From Streptomyces guryensis (GTDB taxonomy: Bacteria; Actinomycetota; Actinomycetes; Streptomycetales; Streptomycetaceae), in contig NZ_JAJSBI010000011.1 of assembly GCF_021261325.1 (NCBI RefSeq), positions 248,001 to 312,000 on the forward strand: a stretch of DNA of 64,000 bases. Reading direction: 5' to 3'. The notes under the pieces were generated by a model, which saw only the letters and a program-made list of their open reading frames with translations, had not been told where the DNA came from and made no database searches. A program made the translations under genes and the position numbers. Shown piece after piece: positions 25,932 through 34,556 of this stretch; position 1 is the stretch's first letter; the number at the start of each line of letters is the position of its first letter.

Positions 25932-26912
25932 TCAGACAGTTTCGGGGTACCTCACACGGTGACACAGCGCGGGAATCTCACCGGAGGCCAGCCGGGGCAT
26001 CACCGCCGGCAGCTCGTCGAACGTGCTTTCCCCTGTGATGAGCGCGTCCAGCGCCGGGTCTGCGAGCAGGTCGAGGGCGAGGGCGAGCCGGTCGGCGTAG
26101 CTGCGGTTGGCGCGGGCCGGGGAGACGGTGCCGACCTGGCTGCTGCGGATCGTCAGCCGCCGGGAGTGGAAGGCCTCGCCGAGCGGGAGGCTCACCTTCC
26201 GGTCGCCGTACCAGCTCAGTTCCACGACGGTGCCCTCGGCGGCCAGGAGTTCCAGGGCCCGGGCCAGGCCCTGTTCCGTGGCACTGGCGTGCACCACCAG
26301 GTCCCGTTCGCCGAGCGCGTCCTCGGGCAGCGCGAAGTCGACACCGAGGGCCTCGGCGGTCTTGGCGCGGGCCGGGTCGGCGTCGACGAGTTGCACCCGT
26401 ACGCCCGGGAAGCGGGCCAGCAGCGCGGCCACCGAGCAGCCGACCATGCCGCCGCCGACCACCGTGATCCGGTCGCCGACCAGTGGCGCGGCGTCCCACA
26501 GGGCGTTCACGGCCGTCTCGACGGTCCCGGCGAGGACGGCCCGTTCGGCGGGAATGTCCTCGGGCACGACCGTGACGGCCGAGACCGGCACCACATACCG
26601 CGTCTGGTGCGGATACAGACAGAAAACCGTACGCCCGACCAGTTCCTCGGGCCCCTCCTCGACCCTCCCCACACTGAGGTAGCCATACTTCACGGGTGCG
26701 GGGAACTCGCCCTCCTGGAACGGTGCCCGCATGGCGGCGTGCTGACTCTCCGGAACGCCGCCGCGGAAGACGAGCGTCTCCGTGCCGCGGCTGACGCCCG
26801 AGAAGAGCGAGCGCACCAGTACCTCGCCCTCGGCAGGTTCCGGCAGGTCGAGGCTCCGGATCTCGCCGAGACCCGGACGACTCAGCCAGAACGCGCGTGC
26901 GACGCGGTTCAT
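25932..26912 (-). CDS. Zinc-type alcohol dehydrogenase-like (MDR) oxidoreductase
   Basis: A 326-residue medium-chain dehydrogenase/reductase. The N-terminal GroES-like half contains SLFSGVSRGTETLVFRGG; the Rossmann half has VVGGGMVGCSVAALLARFPG and VDADPARAKTAEALG for NAD(P) binding. The usual structural-zinc cysteine cluster is absent, as in the BchC/threonine-dehydrogenase-like subgroup. ATG 26,912 has AGGAGG upstream. It lies 116 bp before the PTPS homologue on the same strand and is divergent from the phosphatidyltransferase. Probably reduces or oxidises a sugar or side-chain carbonyl in the pathway. Confidence 0.85.
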   Translation of the reverse strand: MNRVARAFWLSRPGLGEIRSLDLPEPAEGEVLVRSLFSGVSRGTETLVFRGGVPESQHAAMRAPFQEGEFPAPVKYGYLSVGRVEEGPEELVGRTVFCLYPHQTRYVVPVSAVTVVPEDIPAERAVLAGTVETAVNALWDAAPLVGDRITVVGGGMVGCSVAALLARFPGVRVQLVDADPARAKTAEALGVDFALPEDALGERDLVVHASATEQGLARALELLAAEGTVVELSWYGDRKVSLPLGEAFHSRRLTIRSSQVGTVSPARANRSYADRLALALDLLADPALDALITGESTFDELPAVMPRLASGEIPALCHRVRYPETV

Positions 26913-27020
26913 CCGGCCTCCTCCTGAACGATCGGGAAGTTGTTCACGTACCGACATGTGCACAGGCCGCGCACAGTACGCGGCGTTGATCGACTTTGTC
27001 ATTCGGCCGGAGGGTGTGCG

Positions 27021-27803
27021 GTGGCCCTGAACAACACTTACGACGCAAGGCTGGTCCAGCAGGAGACCGCTGTGGGAGCGGGCGTTCAGATCCTGTTGCT
27101 GGCTTTGCTCGGCACGGCGATCGGCATGGGGCCGGCGGGCTGGCTGACCGGCCTCGTCTTCGCCGTCGCCATGTGGGCGGTGCTCTCGCGGGCACTGCAC
27201 CGCACCCGGCCGCGTTCGTTCGGCCCGGCCAACCGCGTGACGCTCGGCCGGGCGACGCTGGTGGGCGGCGTGACGGCCCTGGTCGCGGACTCCTTCGAGA
27301 GTTCCCCGCCGGTCACCGCCCTCGTCGGCCTCACGGCGGTCGCCCTCATCCTGGACGGCGTGGACGGCAAGGTCGCCCGCGCCACCGGCACCTCCACCCC
27401 CCTGGGCGCCCGCTTCGACATGGAGGTCGACGCGTTCCTCATCCTGGTGCTCAGCGTCTACGTCTCCACGCAGCTCGGCCCGTGGGTCATGCTCATCGGC
27501 GGCATGCGCTACGCCTTCGTCGCCGCGGCCCACGTCTGGCCGTGGCTGAACGCCTCACTGCCGCCGAGCACGGCCCGCAAGACGGTCGCCGCGATGCAGG
27601 GGATCTGTCTGCTCCTCGCCGCCTCCGGCTACCTGCCGCCCGTGGCGTCCCTCGGGGTCGTCGTACTGGCCCTGACCACACTGGTCTGGTCCTTCGGCCG
27701 CGACGTCCTGTGGCTCCGACAGACGTCTCGCGTCCGGGACGGCGAGGTGGAGGAGATGCTGGAGTTGGAGTCGGAGCTCGCGCCGGTGACGTCGACGTCC
27801 TGA
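27021..27803 (+). CDS. CDP-alcohol phosphatidyltransferase family protein
   Basis: A 260-residue membrane enzyme with about six hydrophobic segments. The complete family motif is present: D112..D115-G..A119-R120, then G129, D133 and D137 (LDGVDGKVAR … GARFDMEVDAF). These enzymes transfer a phosphatidyl or similar group from a CDP-linked donor to an alcohol. GTG 27,021 with GGAGGGTGTGCG upstream was chosen. It is divergent from the dehydrogenase gene with 108 bp between, and its presence suggests that the product of the locus becomes phospholipid-linked or that a special phospholipid is made. Confidence 0.88.
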   Translation: MALNNTYDARLVQQETAVGAGVQILLLALLGTAIGMGPAGWLTGLVFAVAMWAVLSRALHRTRPRSFGPANRVTLGRATLVGGVTALVADSFESSPPVTALVGLTAVALILDGVDGKVARATGTSTPLGARFDMEVDAFLILVLSVYVSTQLGPWVMLIGGMRYAFVAAAHVWPWLNASLPPSTARKTVAAMQGICLLLAASGYLPPVASLGVVVLALTTLVWSFGRDVLWLRQTSRVRDGEVEEMLELESELAPVTSTS

Positions 27804-27810
27804 GTCGGTC

Positions 27811-27880
27811 CGGCAGCGCCCCTGAAAGGGCCGCTGGGAACTGCGCGACCAGCCACAGCGGACCCGCGGACGATCCACGA
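27811..27880. repeat. Dispersed streptomycete intergenic hairpin repeat, copy 3
   Basis: Begins 8 bp after the phosphatidyltransferase stop: GCAGCGCCCCTGAAAGGGCC, then GGGAACTGCGCGACCAGCCAC. It matches copy 2 over the GCGCGACCAGCCAC tail; the hairpin is less perfect. Confidence 0.6.
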
Positions 27881-27893
27881 CGCATCCCGGCGC

Positions 27894-29145
27894 TCACGGC
27901 GGAGCGCCGACCCGGCGCGGCAACAACCCCACCGCGGCCGCCGGCACGGCTCCCAGCACCAGCCACGGCACAACCCCCGGCAACCCCATGCCGAACAGCG
28001 CCCCACTCGCCGAGCTCCCCACCAAGGCGATGAGCCCCGAAACCGAGGACAGCGCCCCGGTGCACAGACCGAGCCGTCCGTCCTCCGCGAGATCGGGAAC
28101 CCGCGCCCGGGCGACGGGCGCGACGAGCATCTGGCCAAGGGTGAGCAGCGTGACGAAGCCCGCGGCAGGCAGCAGCCCCGTCGTGCCGGTCAGGGCGGCG
28201 GGTCGAGCGACGGCCACGACGACGAACCCGGTCGCGATCAGCCACAACCCGCCGCTCATGGAGCGGCGCAACGTGAGACGGCCTCCCACCCACCGGGTGA
28301 CGGGCAGCCGGGCACTCACCACCAGCACCGACGACAGCGCGAACAGCCAGGCCAGCGGCGCCTGCGAGCCCGCCGCGCGCTCCACCTCCGCCGGCAGGGC
28401 GAGGTAGAGCTGGTTGTAGGCGAGCAGATAGGCCCCGTACGCACAACACAGCGCCAGGAAGCGGCGGTTGCGCAGCAGCGGGCGCACCCCGCCCCGTCCC
28501 CGGGTACGGACCCGCCCCGGGATGTGCTGCGGCAGCAGCCAGACATGCCCGGCCGGCACGAACACGAAGATCCCGGCGCCCGCCAGGCACACCGCACGGA
28601 AGTCCACCACCAGCAACAGCGCGCCGGGCAAAGGACCGACGAACGCCCCCGCCTGTCCCGCGACGGTGAACAGCGCCGGCACCCGGGTGCGCGGGCTCCC
28701 GCCCGCTTCCTCCACCACCACGGCCTGGCGGGCGACCTCGGAGTCCACGGCCGGTGAGAACAGTGCGGCGGCGAACCCGGTCAGCAGCACCGCGCCGACG
28801 ACCGCCCAGGTCTCCCGGGCGTAGCCGAGCCAGACGAAGCCGACGATCCGCAGCACACACCCGGCGAGCACCACCGGCCGGATCCCGTACCGGTCGGCCG
28901 GCGCCCCGCCCACCACGAACAGCCCCTGCCGACTGAAGGCTCCGCAGTCCGAGCAGGAACCCGACCAGCCAGCCCGCCATCCCCATCGCCTGCCCCAGGT
29001 GCCCGGACAGGAAGGGCAGCACGGCGAAGAAGCCGATGTTGAAGGCGAGTTGCGTGAGGATCAGCAGTCGCAGGAGGGGCGTCAGCCGAACGCCACCCCT
29101 CGTAGGGCCACGCAGACCGCTCGTAAAGGAAGCCACCCTGCTCAC
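27894..29145 (-). pseudogene. MFS transporter with a one-base frameshift
   Basis: The gene reads as an MFS exporter of about 416 residues if one base is removed. The N-terminal part (GTG 29,145 onward; LILTQLAFNIGFFAVLPFLS, MGMAGWLVGFLLGLRS) is in one frame and the rest (QGLFVVGGAPADRYGIRPVV to the stop at 27,894) in another. The switch lies near 28,945 where the plus strand has AAGGCTCC; deleting one C of the AGCCTTC coding run gives LRSFSRQGLF, the usual MFS sequence. The GTG overlaps the stop of the upstream permease gene (GTGA). Either a real inactivating insertion or a base-call error. Confidence 0.75.
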
Positions 29146-30926
29146 CGGGAATCGACCAACTCCCTTGTAGTCGAAGGCCGTTGAGCAGGACCGGCAGGGA
29201 CAACAGCGACCGCGTCGGTGGTACGACGCCGCGGCCGCCGCACTCCCCCGCCCGCGCTCACCGCCAGCGCACCGAGCAGGGCGAGTACGGCGGCGGGGGC
29301 GAGGACCGCCCACGGGGCGCGTTCGGCGTAGGGCTGGTTCTCGGCGAGCAGCAGGCCCCACTCCGGGGAGGGCGGCTGTGCGCCCAGGCCGAGGAAGGCG
29401 AGCGAGGCGAGCGCGAGGGCGGTGCCGGGCAGGCGCAGCAGGGCGTGGCGGGTGACGGGCGGCAGGACGGCGGGCAGCAGCTCGTGGCGCAGCAGGTGCC
29501 GGCGCCCGGCGCCCAGGCCGCGGGTGGCCGTGAGGTGCAGGGCGGCCCGTTCCTGCCGCAGCAGTGCGGAGGTGTGCACGGCGAGGGGCGCCCACGCGAC
29601 GGCGCTCACGGCCAGCGCGGGCGTCGCCGGTCCGCTGCCCGCGACGGCGGCGACGAGGAGCGCGCCGAGTACCGGCGGTACGGCGTTGACGGTGTCGACG
29701 AGCGGCCCGGACAGCCGGGGCAGCAGCCCGAGCAGTACGCCGGTGAGCAGGGCGACGGCGCCTATCGCGAGGGCGAGCAGGAGGGTGTCGAAAGCACCGT
29801 GGGCTACCCGGGCGAGCATGTCCCGGCCGAGCGCGTCGGTGCCGAACGGGTGGGTCCAGGAGGGGGGTCGGAGCCGCTGACCGGTGTCGAGGGCGAGCGG
29901 ATCGCGGGGCAGGCCCAGCCCGATGACGACGAGCAACAGCCCACCGTGGACAAGGAACCGGATCCCGCGGACCGGCGCCGACGACCGGTGCAGGGAAGGC
30001 AGGGACCCGTCCCGCAGGGCGGGTCCGATCAGCAGCCGGGCCGTGAGCCGGGCCGCGCCTGCCGCGGCGGCGGCGAGCAGGAGGAGTACGAGCGTTCCGG
30101 CCTGCAGCACCGGGAGATCCTGAGCGAGGGCGGCCCGGAGGGTCGTGCGGCCGAGCCCGGGGATGTCGTAGATCTGCTCGACGGCAACGGATCCGCCGGT
30201 CAGCCCGACCACGAACAGCCCGGCGTTGGGCAGCAGTCCGGGCAGGCAGCGGCGCACGGCCTGGCGGGCGATGCTCCGGCGGGGCAGTCCGCGAGCCGTG
30301 GCGGCCAGGGCCCAGGGTTCGGCGAAGGCGCTGGGCAGCAGGTCGTCGAGGAGCCGTCCGAGCACGGCCCCGGCGGGCAGACCGAGGGCGAGCGCGGGCA
30401 GCACGGTCCAGCGCGGCCCGTACCAGCCGAGGGCGGGCAACCAGCCGAACTGCACCCCGACGACGGTGGCCGACACCGACGCGGTGAGGAACTCGGGCAG
30501 CGCGGCGAGGATCGCGGAGAAGGAACCGCCGTTCCGGCGCTCCTGTCGGTACAGGGTCCGCGCGCAGACGAGCCCGGCCGTCACCACCGCGACCACGAGC
30601 GCGACGGCCATCAGCAGCAGGGAGGCACCGAGGGCCTGGAGCACGGCGGGCGTGACCTCGGCCCCGGAGATCCACGACCGCCCCGCGTCCCCGCGCCACA
30701 GCCCGCCGAACCACTGCCCGAGCAGTCGCAACGGACCTTCGTCCAGGCCGAGTCGGGCCCGGATGTCAGCCAGCGCCTCGGGGCTGGGGGCGCGTTCGGC
30801 CGAACGCGCCCTGAGCACGGTGAGCGCCGGGTCGGTGCGCGCGAGCCAGGGCAGCAGGCCGACCCCGCACACGAGGGCGAGAGCGAGTCCGGCGCGCCAC
30901 AGGAGCGCGGTGACCTGGTGCCGCAT
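29142..30926 (-). CDS. ABC transporter permease, DppB-DppC-like fusion
   Basis: A 594-residue membrane protein containing two BPD-type permease units in one chain: the first to about residue 300 (RCLPGLLPNAGLFVVGLTGGSVAVEQ), the second from about 325 (HPFGTDALGRDMLARVAHGA, RHELLPAVLPPVTRH). Dipeptide/nickel importers normally have these as two separate proteins of ~320 and ~290 residues. It sits between a cluster-C substrate-binding protein and an MFS gene, and no ATP-binding subunits lie nearby. Peptide, nickel-chelate or metallophore import are the usual substrates. Confidence 0.88.
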   Translation of the reverse strand: MRHQVTALLWRAGLALALVCGVGLLPWLARTDPALTVLRARSAERAPSPEALADIRARLGLDEGPLRLLGQWFGGLWRGDAGRSWISGAEVTPAVLQALGASLLLMAVALVVAVVTAGLVCARTLYRQERRNGGSFSAILAALPEFLTASVSATVVGVQFGWLPALGWYGPRWTVLPALALGLPAGAVLGRLLDDLLPSAFAEPWALAATARGLPRRSIARQAVRRCLPGLLPNAGLFVVGLTGGSVAVEQIYDIPGLGRTTLRAALAQDLPVLQAGTLVLLLLAAAAAGAARLTARLLIGPALRDGSLPSLHRSSAPVRGIRFLVHGGLLLVVIGLGLPRDPLALDTGQRLRPPSWTHPFGTDALGRDMLARVAHGAFDTLLLALAIGAVALLTGVLLGLLPRLSGPLVDTVNAVPPVLGALLVAAVAGSGPATPALAVSAVAWAPLAVHTSALLRQERAALHLTATRGLGAGRRHLLRHELLPAVLPPVTRHALLRLPGTALALASLAFLGLGAQPPSPEWGLLLAENQPYAERAPWAVLAPAAVLALLGALAVSAGGGVRRPRRRTTDAVAVVPAGPAQRPSTTRELVDSR

Positions 30927-30929
30927 GCG

Positions 30930-32438
30930 TCAGCGCCGGGTGCCGGTGCCGGTGCCGGTGCCGACGAGGGTGCGCTCGTACGGATCGAGGAGCGCACCGC
31001 GGACCGAGTCGGCGACGCCGGTGATGACGCGCTGGTGGACGAGCGGGACGACGGCGTCGGTGCCGAGGATGTCCGCTTCGGCCGCCATGACCGCGTCCTG
31101 CCGCTCCGCGGTGTCGGTGGCCCGTTCGGCCTTCGCCACGGCCCGGTCGACGCCCTTGTCGCACAGCAGCGCCAGGTTGTAGCCGCCGTCGCAGGTGAAG
31201 TCGCTCGCCAGGACGGCGACGGGGTCACCGGTGTCGACGAGCGTGTTCCGGGCGAGCACGAGGGCGTCGAACCTCCCGTCCAGCGCGTCGCTCTCCAGCC
31301 GCGAGTACTCCCGCACCTCCAGCTCGACCTCGAACCCCGCCTTCTCCAGCTGCTGCTTCAACACCTGGGCGACTTCGGGGAGTTCGGGCCTGTTGTCGTA
31401 CGTGGCGAGGGTGAGCTTCGTGTCCGCGGGAGCCGCGGCCTTCGCGCGCCCGACCGGCGCCCTGCGCTTGCCCTCGGCCCAGGTGACCGCGGGTCCGTAG
31501 ATACCGGCTCCGGCGTCGGCGTGCCCCTCGTAGACGCCGTCGGCGAGCGCGGAGGTGTCGACGGCCCGACGCGCGGCGGCCCGCAGTTCGGGGTCCTTGA
31601 AAGGACCGGACTCGCTGTTCAGGAGCAGGCTGGTGGTGCGTGCCGTGGCCGTCTCCTTGCGGGTGGCCCTGTCGAGGGTGGCGGCCTGCGCGACGGGGAC
31701 GGCCTCGGCGAGGTCGACCTGCCCGGTGCGCAGGGCGGCCGTGCGGGCGGTGCCGTCGGCGATGAACCTCACGTCGACACCGGAGGACCGGGCGAGGCCG
31801 CCCCAATGGTCGTCGAAGCGGTCGAGGGTGGCGGAGGTGGCGCCGGTGACCTTGGTGAGCTCGAAGGGACCGGTGGCGGTGCCGACCGGGTCGACGCGGC
31901 CCGTGGTGCCGTAGGCCTTGGGAGCGAGGACGGCGAGGCTCGGGCTGGACAGTCGCGACGGCAGTACGGGATCGGGGCTGCCGGTGGTGATCCGTACGCC
32001 CGTGCTGCCTGCGGCCTGCGCGCGGAGCCGGACGCCGGAAAGGGCGGCGGGCGCGGGCTCGGCCTCGGTGGCGTGGGTGAGTGAGGCCGCGACGGCGGAC
32101 GGGGTGACGTCCGTGCCGTCCTGGAAGGTGGCCTCGCGCAGGGTGAACAGCCAGGTGCGGTCGCTCTCCCGGCGCCAGGAGGCGGCGAGGACGGGGACCG
32201 CCGCACCGTTGGCGTCCAGGGCGGTGAGGCTTTCGGTGACGCCGAGGCGGCTGAGGATGGTGGCGTCGTCGCCGTACGGAGAGAGGTTCTCGGCGGGCGG
32301 GAAGGCGAGGGCGACCCGCAAGCGGGAGCCGTCCTCCGCGTCACTCCCGCCGCCGGGGCCGCCGGCGCCTTCGGATGCGAAGCAGCCGGTCAGGACCGGG
32401 GCGAGCAGAAGGGCAGGGAACAGTCGGAAACGGCGCAC
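30930..32438 (-). CDS. ABC transporter substrate-binding lipoprotein, SBP_bac_5 type
   Basis: A 502-residue extracellular solute-binding protein (DppA/NikA/OppA cluster). The N-terminus has basic residues, a hydrophobic core and the lipobox LLAPVLTGC, so it is lipid-anchored outside the membrane. The body carries AENLSPYGDDATILSRLGVTESL, FTLREATFQDGTDVTPSAVAASL and DNRPELPEVAQVLKQQLEKAGF. The C-terminus ends in a short GTGTGTG run encoded by in-frame GGTGCC repeats. It precedes the fused permease by 3 bp. Without the ATPase genes, energising subunits must come from elsewhere. Confidence 0.9.
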   Translation of the reverse strand: MRRFRLFPALLLAPVLTGCFASEGAGGPGGGSDAEDGSRLRVALAFPPAENLSPYGDDATILSRLGVTESLTALDANGAAVPVLAASWRRESDRTWLFTLREATFQDGTDVTPSAVAASLTHATEAEPAPAALSGVRLRAQAAGSTGVRITTGSPDPVLPSRLSSPSLAVLAPKAYGTTGRVDPVGTATGPFELTKVTGATSATLDRFDDHWGGLARSSGVDVRFIADGTARTAALRTGQVDLAEAVPVAQAATLDRATRKETATARTTSLLLNSESGPFKDPELRAAARRAVDTSALADGVYEGHADAGAGIYGPAVTWAEGKRRAPVGRAKAAAPADTKLTLATYDNRPELPEVAQVLKQQLEKAGFEVELEVREYSRLESDALDGRFDALVLARNTLVDTGDPVAVLASDFTCDGGYNLALLCDKGVDRAVAKAERATDTAERQDAVMAAEADILGTDAVVPLVHQRVITGVADSVRGALLDPYERTLVGTGTGTGTRR

Positions 32439-32443
32439 GGCGG

Positions 32444-32986
32444 CTATCGCCCCATCGGTATCTCGAAGTGAACGATCCCCTGCCCGCCCCCGGGTTCCTC
32501 GCGCTCGTCGTGCACGGCCTTGCCGAGCGACCGCCAGAAGGCCTCCGCACCCGGGACCGCCGGGTCGGTGTGCAGATAGACGGCGCGGTAGCCGCCGTCC
32601 GCGGCCGCGAACCCGAGCAGTTCGCCGACGAGGCGCCGGGCGAGTCCGCGTCTGCGGTGCTCGGGCCGGACGTAGATCCGGCGCAGTTGCGCGGTGGCGC
32701 CGGACGGGTAGCGCGCGGCGAGGTGGCGCGGGTTCGGCGGGTGGGCGGGGCCACGGGAGTCGAGGGCGGCGGTGGCGACGACGTTTCCGTCAACCGGGTC
32801 GAGCGCCACCAGCAGGGTGTGGCGGGAGGAGGCCAGGTAGGCGGCGGCCGGATCGAGGATGTCGCCGTGCCAACGGGGCACGTAGCCGGTGCCGAAGTCA
32901 CGGTGGACGGTGTCGAGCATCACGGCTCGCGCACCGTCGAGGTCGTCCGGGCCCGCCACCCTGATGCAGTAATCAAGCACCTGCAC
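32444..32986 (-). CDS. GNAT-family N-acetyltransferase
   Basis: A 180-residue acetyltransferase fold. IRVAGPDDLDGARAVMLDTV starts the domain, AQLRRIYVRPEHRRRGLARRLVGELL is the acetyl-CoA pyrophosphate-binding motif A, and YLHTDPAVPGAEAFWRSLG is motif B. GTG 32,986 was chosen over an upstream start because the fold begins there. It is 5 bp upstream of the substrate-binding protein gene and so heads the same transcript. The acceptor amine is unknown. Confidence 0.85.
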   Translation of the reverse strand: MQVLDYCIRVAGPDDLDGARAVMLDTVHRDFGTGYVPRWHGDILDPAAAYLASSRHTLLVALDPVDGNVVATAALDSRGPAHPPNPRHLAARYPSGATAQLRRIYVRPEHRRRGLARRLVGELLGFAAADGGYRAVYLHTDPAVPGAEAFWRSLGKAVHDEREEPGGGQGIVHFEIPMGR

Positions 32987-33048
32987 ATCATATGCATTAA
33001 GGCTCACCCTCTTGATCGCTGACGCCACGCCGCTCGACCGCCCCCGAT

Positions 33049-33100
33049 TTGACAGACCGTCGGAAGCCGCCTAAAACCTAGCACATGACATTCATTTTCA
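33049..33100 (+). promoter_or_regulatory. Promoter with a Zur-box-like element
   Basis: TTGACA at 33,049 and TAAAAC at 33,072 are spaced by 17 bp. At 33,086-33,100 the AT-rich TGACATTCATTTTCA matches 12 of 15 positions of the streptomycete zinc-uptake-regulator consensus TGAAAATGATTTTCA as I remember it, and would overlap the transcription start. Zinc-dependent repression of the downstream ATPase is therefore suggested but not proven. Confidence 0.5.
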
Positions 33101-33119
33101 AAACGAGCTCGGCCCGGTA

Positions 33120-34076
33120 ATGCGGGTCGCGTTCGTCGGCAAGGGCGGTAGCGGCAAGACCACCCTGTCAGCGCTCTTCTCCCGTCATCTGGCCCGCTCC
33201 GGCGCACCGGTACTCGCCATCGACGGCGACATCAACCAGCATCTGGCCGAGGCACTGGGACACGACGAGAACCACCTGGACGCACCGCCCCTGGGCGCCC
33301 ACCTGCCCGAGATCAAGGACTACCTGCGGGGCGCCAACCCGCGCATCGCCTCCCGCGAGGCGATGATCAAGACCACCCCGCCCGGCCGCGGCTCCCGCCT
33401 GCTGCGGCCGCTCGGCGACGACGAACTCCACGCACGCCACGTCCGGCGCGTGGGCGACGTACCGCTGATGGTGACGGGCGAGTTCGACGAGAGCGACCTC
33501 GGGGTGGCCTGCTACCACTCCAAGCTCGGCGGCGTCGAGCTCTATCTCAACCACCTGGTCGACCGCCCCGGTGAGTACGTCGTGGTCGACATGACGGCGG
33601 GCGCGGACGCCTTCGCGTCGGGCCTGTTCACCCGGTTCGACATCACGTTCCTGGTGGCGGAACCGACCCTCAAGGGCGTCTCGGTCTACCGCCAGTACCG
33701 CGACCACGCCCGCGAGTTCGGGATCCGTGTCGCCGTGATCGGCAACAAGGTGACGGGCGAGGACGACCTGCTGTTCCTGAAGGAGCAGGTGGGCGACGAC
33801 CTCCTGACCCACCTGGTCCAGTCCCCCTGGGTGCGCGCGGCCGAACAGGGCCGGGCGGAAGACGGGTTGGACGGCCTGGAGCCACACAACCGCCACGCCC
33901 TGAACATCCTGCGCGAGACCGTCGACGCCCACCCCAGGGACTGGCCCGCCCTCCACCGCCACGCCGTCGAGTTCCACCTGCGCAACGCCCGCGCATGGTC
34001 GGACGAGGCGACGGGCCTGGACCTGGCCGGCCAGGTGGACCCGGAGTTCGTACCGGGCCCGGCGGCCCTCACCTGA
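33120..34076 (+). CDS. CooC/MinD-like P-loop ATPase
   Basis: A 318-residue SIMIBI-class ATPase. The deviant Walker A is VAFVGKGGSGKTTLSALF at the N-terminus, followed by AIDGDINQHLAEALG, a Walker B-like YVVVDMTAGADAF and VIGNKVTG as guanine/adenine-specificity motif. It most resembles CooC-type nickel-insertion and related metallochaperone ATPases. ATG at 33,120. The Zur-like box in its promoter makes a zinc-linked maturation role plausible. A small conserved gene follows 54 bp downstream. Confidence 0.85.
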   Translation: MRVAFVGKGGSGKTTLSALFSRHLARSGAPVLAIDGDINQHLAEALGHDENHLDAPPLGAHLPEIKDYLRGANPRIASREAMIKTTPPGRGSRLLRPLGDDELHARHVRRVGDVPLMVTGEFDESDLGVACYHSKLGGVELYLNHLVDRPGEYVVVDMTAGADAFASGLFTRFDITFLVAEPTLKGVSVYRQYRDHAREFGIRVAVIGNKVTGEDDLLFLKEQVGDDLLTHLVQSPWVRAAEQGRAEDGLDGLEPHNRHALNILRETVDAHPRDWPALHRHAVEFHLRNARAWSDEATGLDLAGQVDPEFVPGPAALT

Positions 34077-34130
34077 CCACCAGCCTCCATGAAGCACATC
34101 CACCGACTCTTGGAACGGACGCCCCCTTTC

Positions 34131-34523
34131 ATGTCTCTCGACGTCTCCCCGAAGCTCCTCGCCGAAGCCGAGTCCGGTGCCATCCGCGAGGAGGATTTCG
34201 TGGACACGGTCCGCACGTCCCTCCCGTACGCCTACGACCTGATCGCCTCCCTCGCCACCGAACTCAAGAGCGGCACGGCCGAGTTCACCGACAACCAGAC
34301 CCCTCCGCCCTCCGAGCAGGACCGCGGCCAGCTCCTTCGCGCCCTAGCCGGCGACGCCATCCGAGGCAGCCTCGAACGCCACTTCGGCGTGGAACTGGCC
34401 TTCCAGAACTGCCACCGGGTGGCGGCGTTCCGGCCGGGAGCGCGGAACGGCGAGACGTACGGACGGTTCACGTCGGTGCGGTCGCAGGTGCTGAACCAGT
34501 CGCCGGAGTTCCGGGACTGCTGA
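34131..34523 (+). CDS. Conserved actinobacterial protein, SCO5389-like
   Basis: A 130-residue soluble protein recognised from the pattern MSLDVSPKLLAEAESG, EEDFVDTVRTSLPYAY, TDNQTPPPSEQDRGQLLRAL and FTSVRSQVLNQSPEFRDC, which matches the streptomycete SCO5389-type family as I remember it. Function unknown. ATG 34,131 fits the usual family start; an in-frame ATG at 34,089 would add 14 residues. It may be cotranscribed with the CooC-like ATPase. Confidence 0.8.
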   Translation: MSLDVSPKLLAEAESGAIREEDFVDTVRTSLPYAYDLIASLATELKSGTAEFTDNQTPPPSEQDRGQLLRALAGDAIRGSLERHFGVELAFQNCHRVAAFRPGARNGETYGRFTSVRSQVLNQSPEFRDC

Positions 34524-34556
34524 CGCGCCCTACGCCCCGCCGGCCGGAGGGCCCGG

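Noticed and set aside
30943..30963. GGTGCC tandem repeat at the end of the substrate-binding protein gene as a second phase switch
   Set aside because: The unit is 6 bp, so copy changes add or remove Gly-Thr pairs without shifting the frame, and it is at the extreme C-terminus.
29181..32084. A 967-codon open frame on the plus strand
   Set aside because: It is antisense to the fused permease and substrate-binding protein, which have clear motifs; its composition is Gly/Arg/Glu noise typical of opposite-strand frames in very GC-rich DNA.
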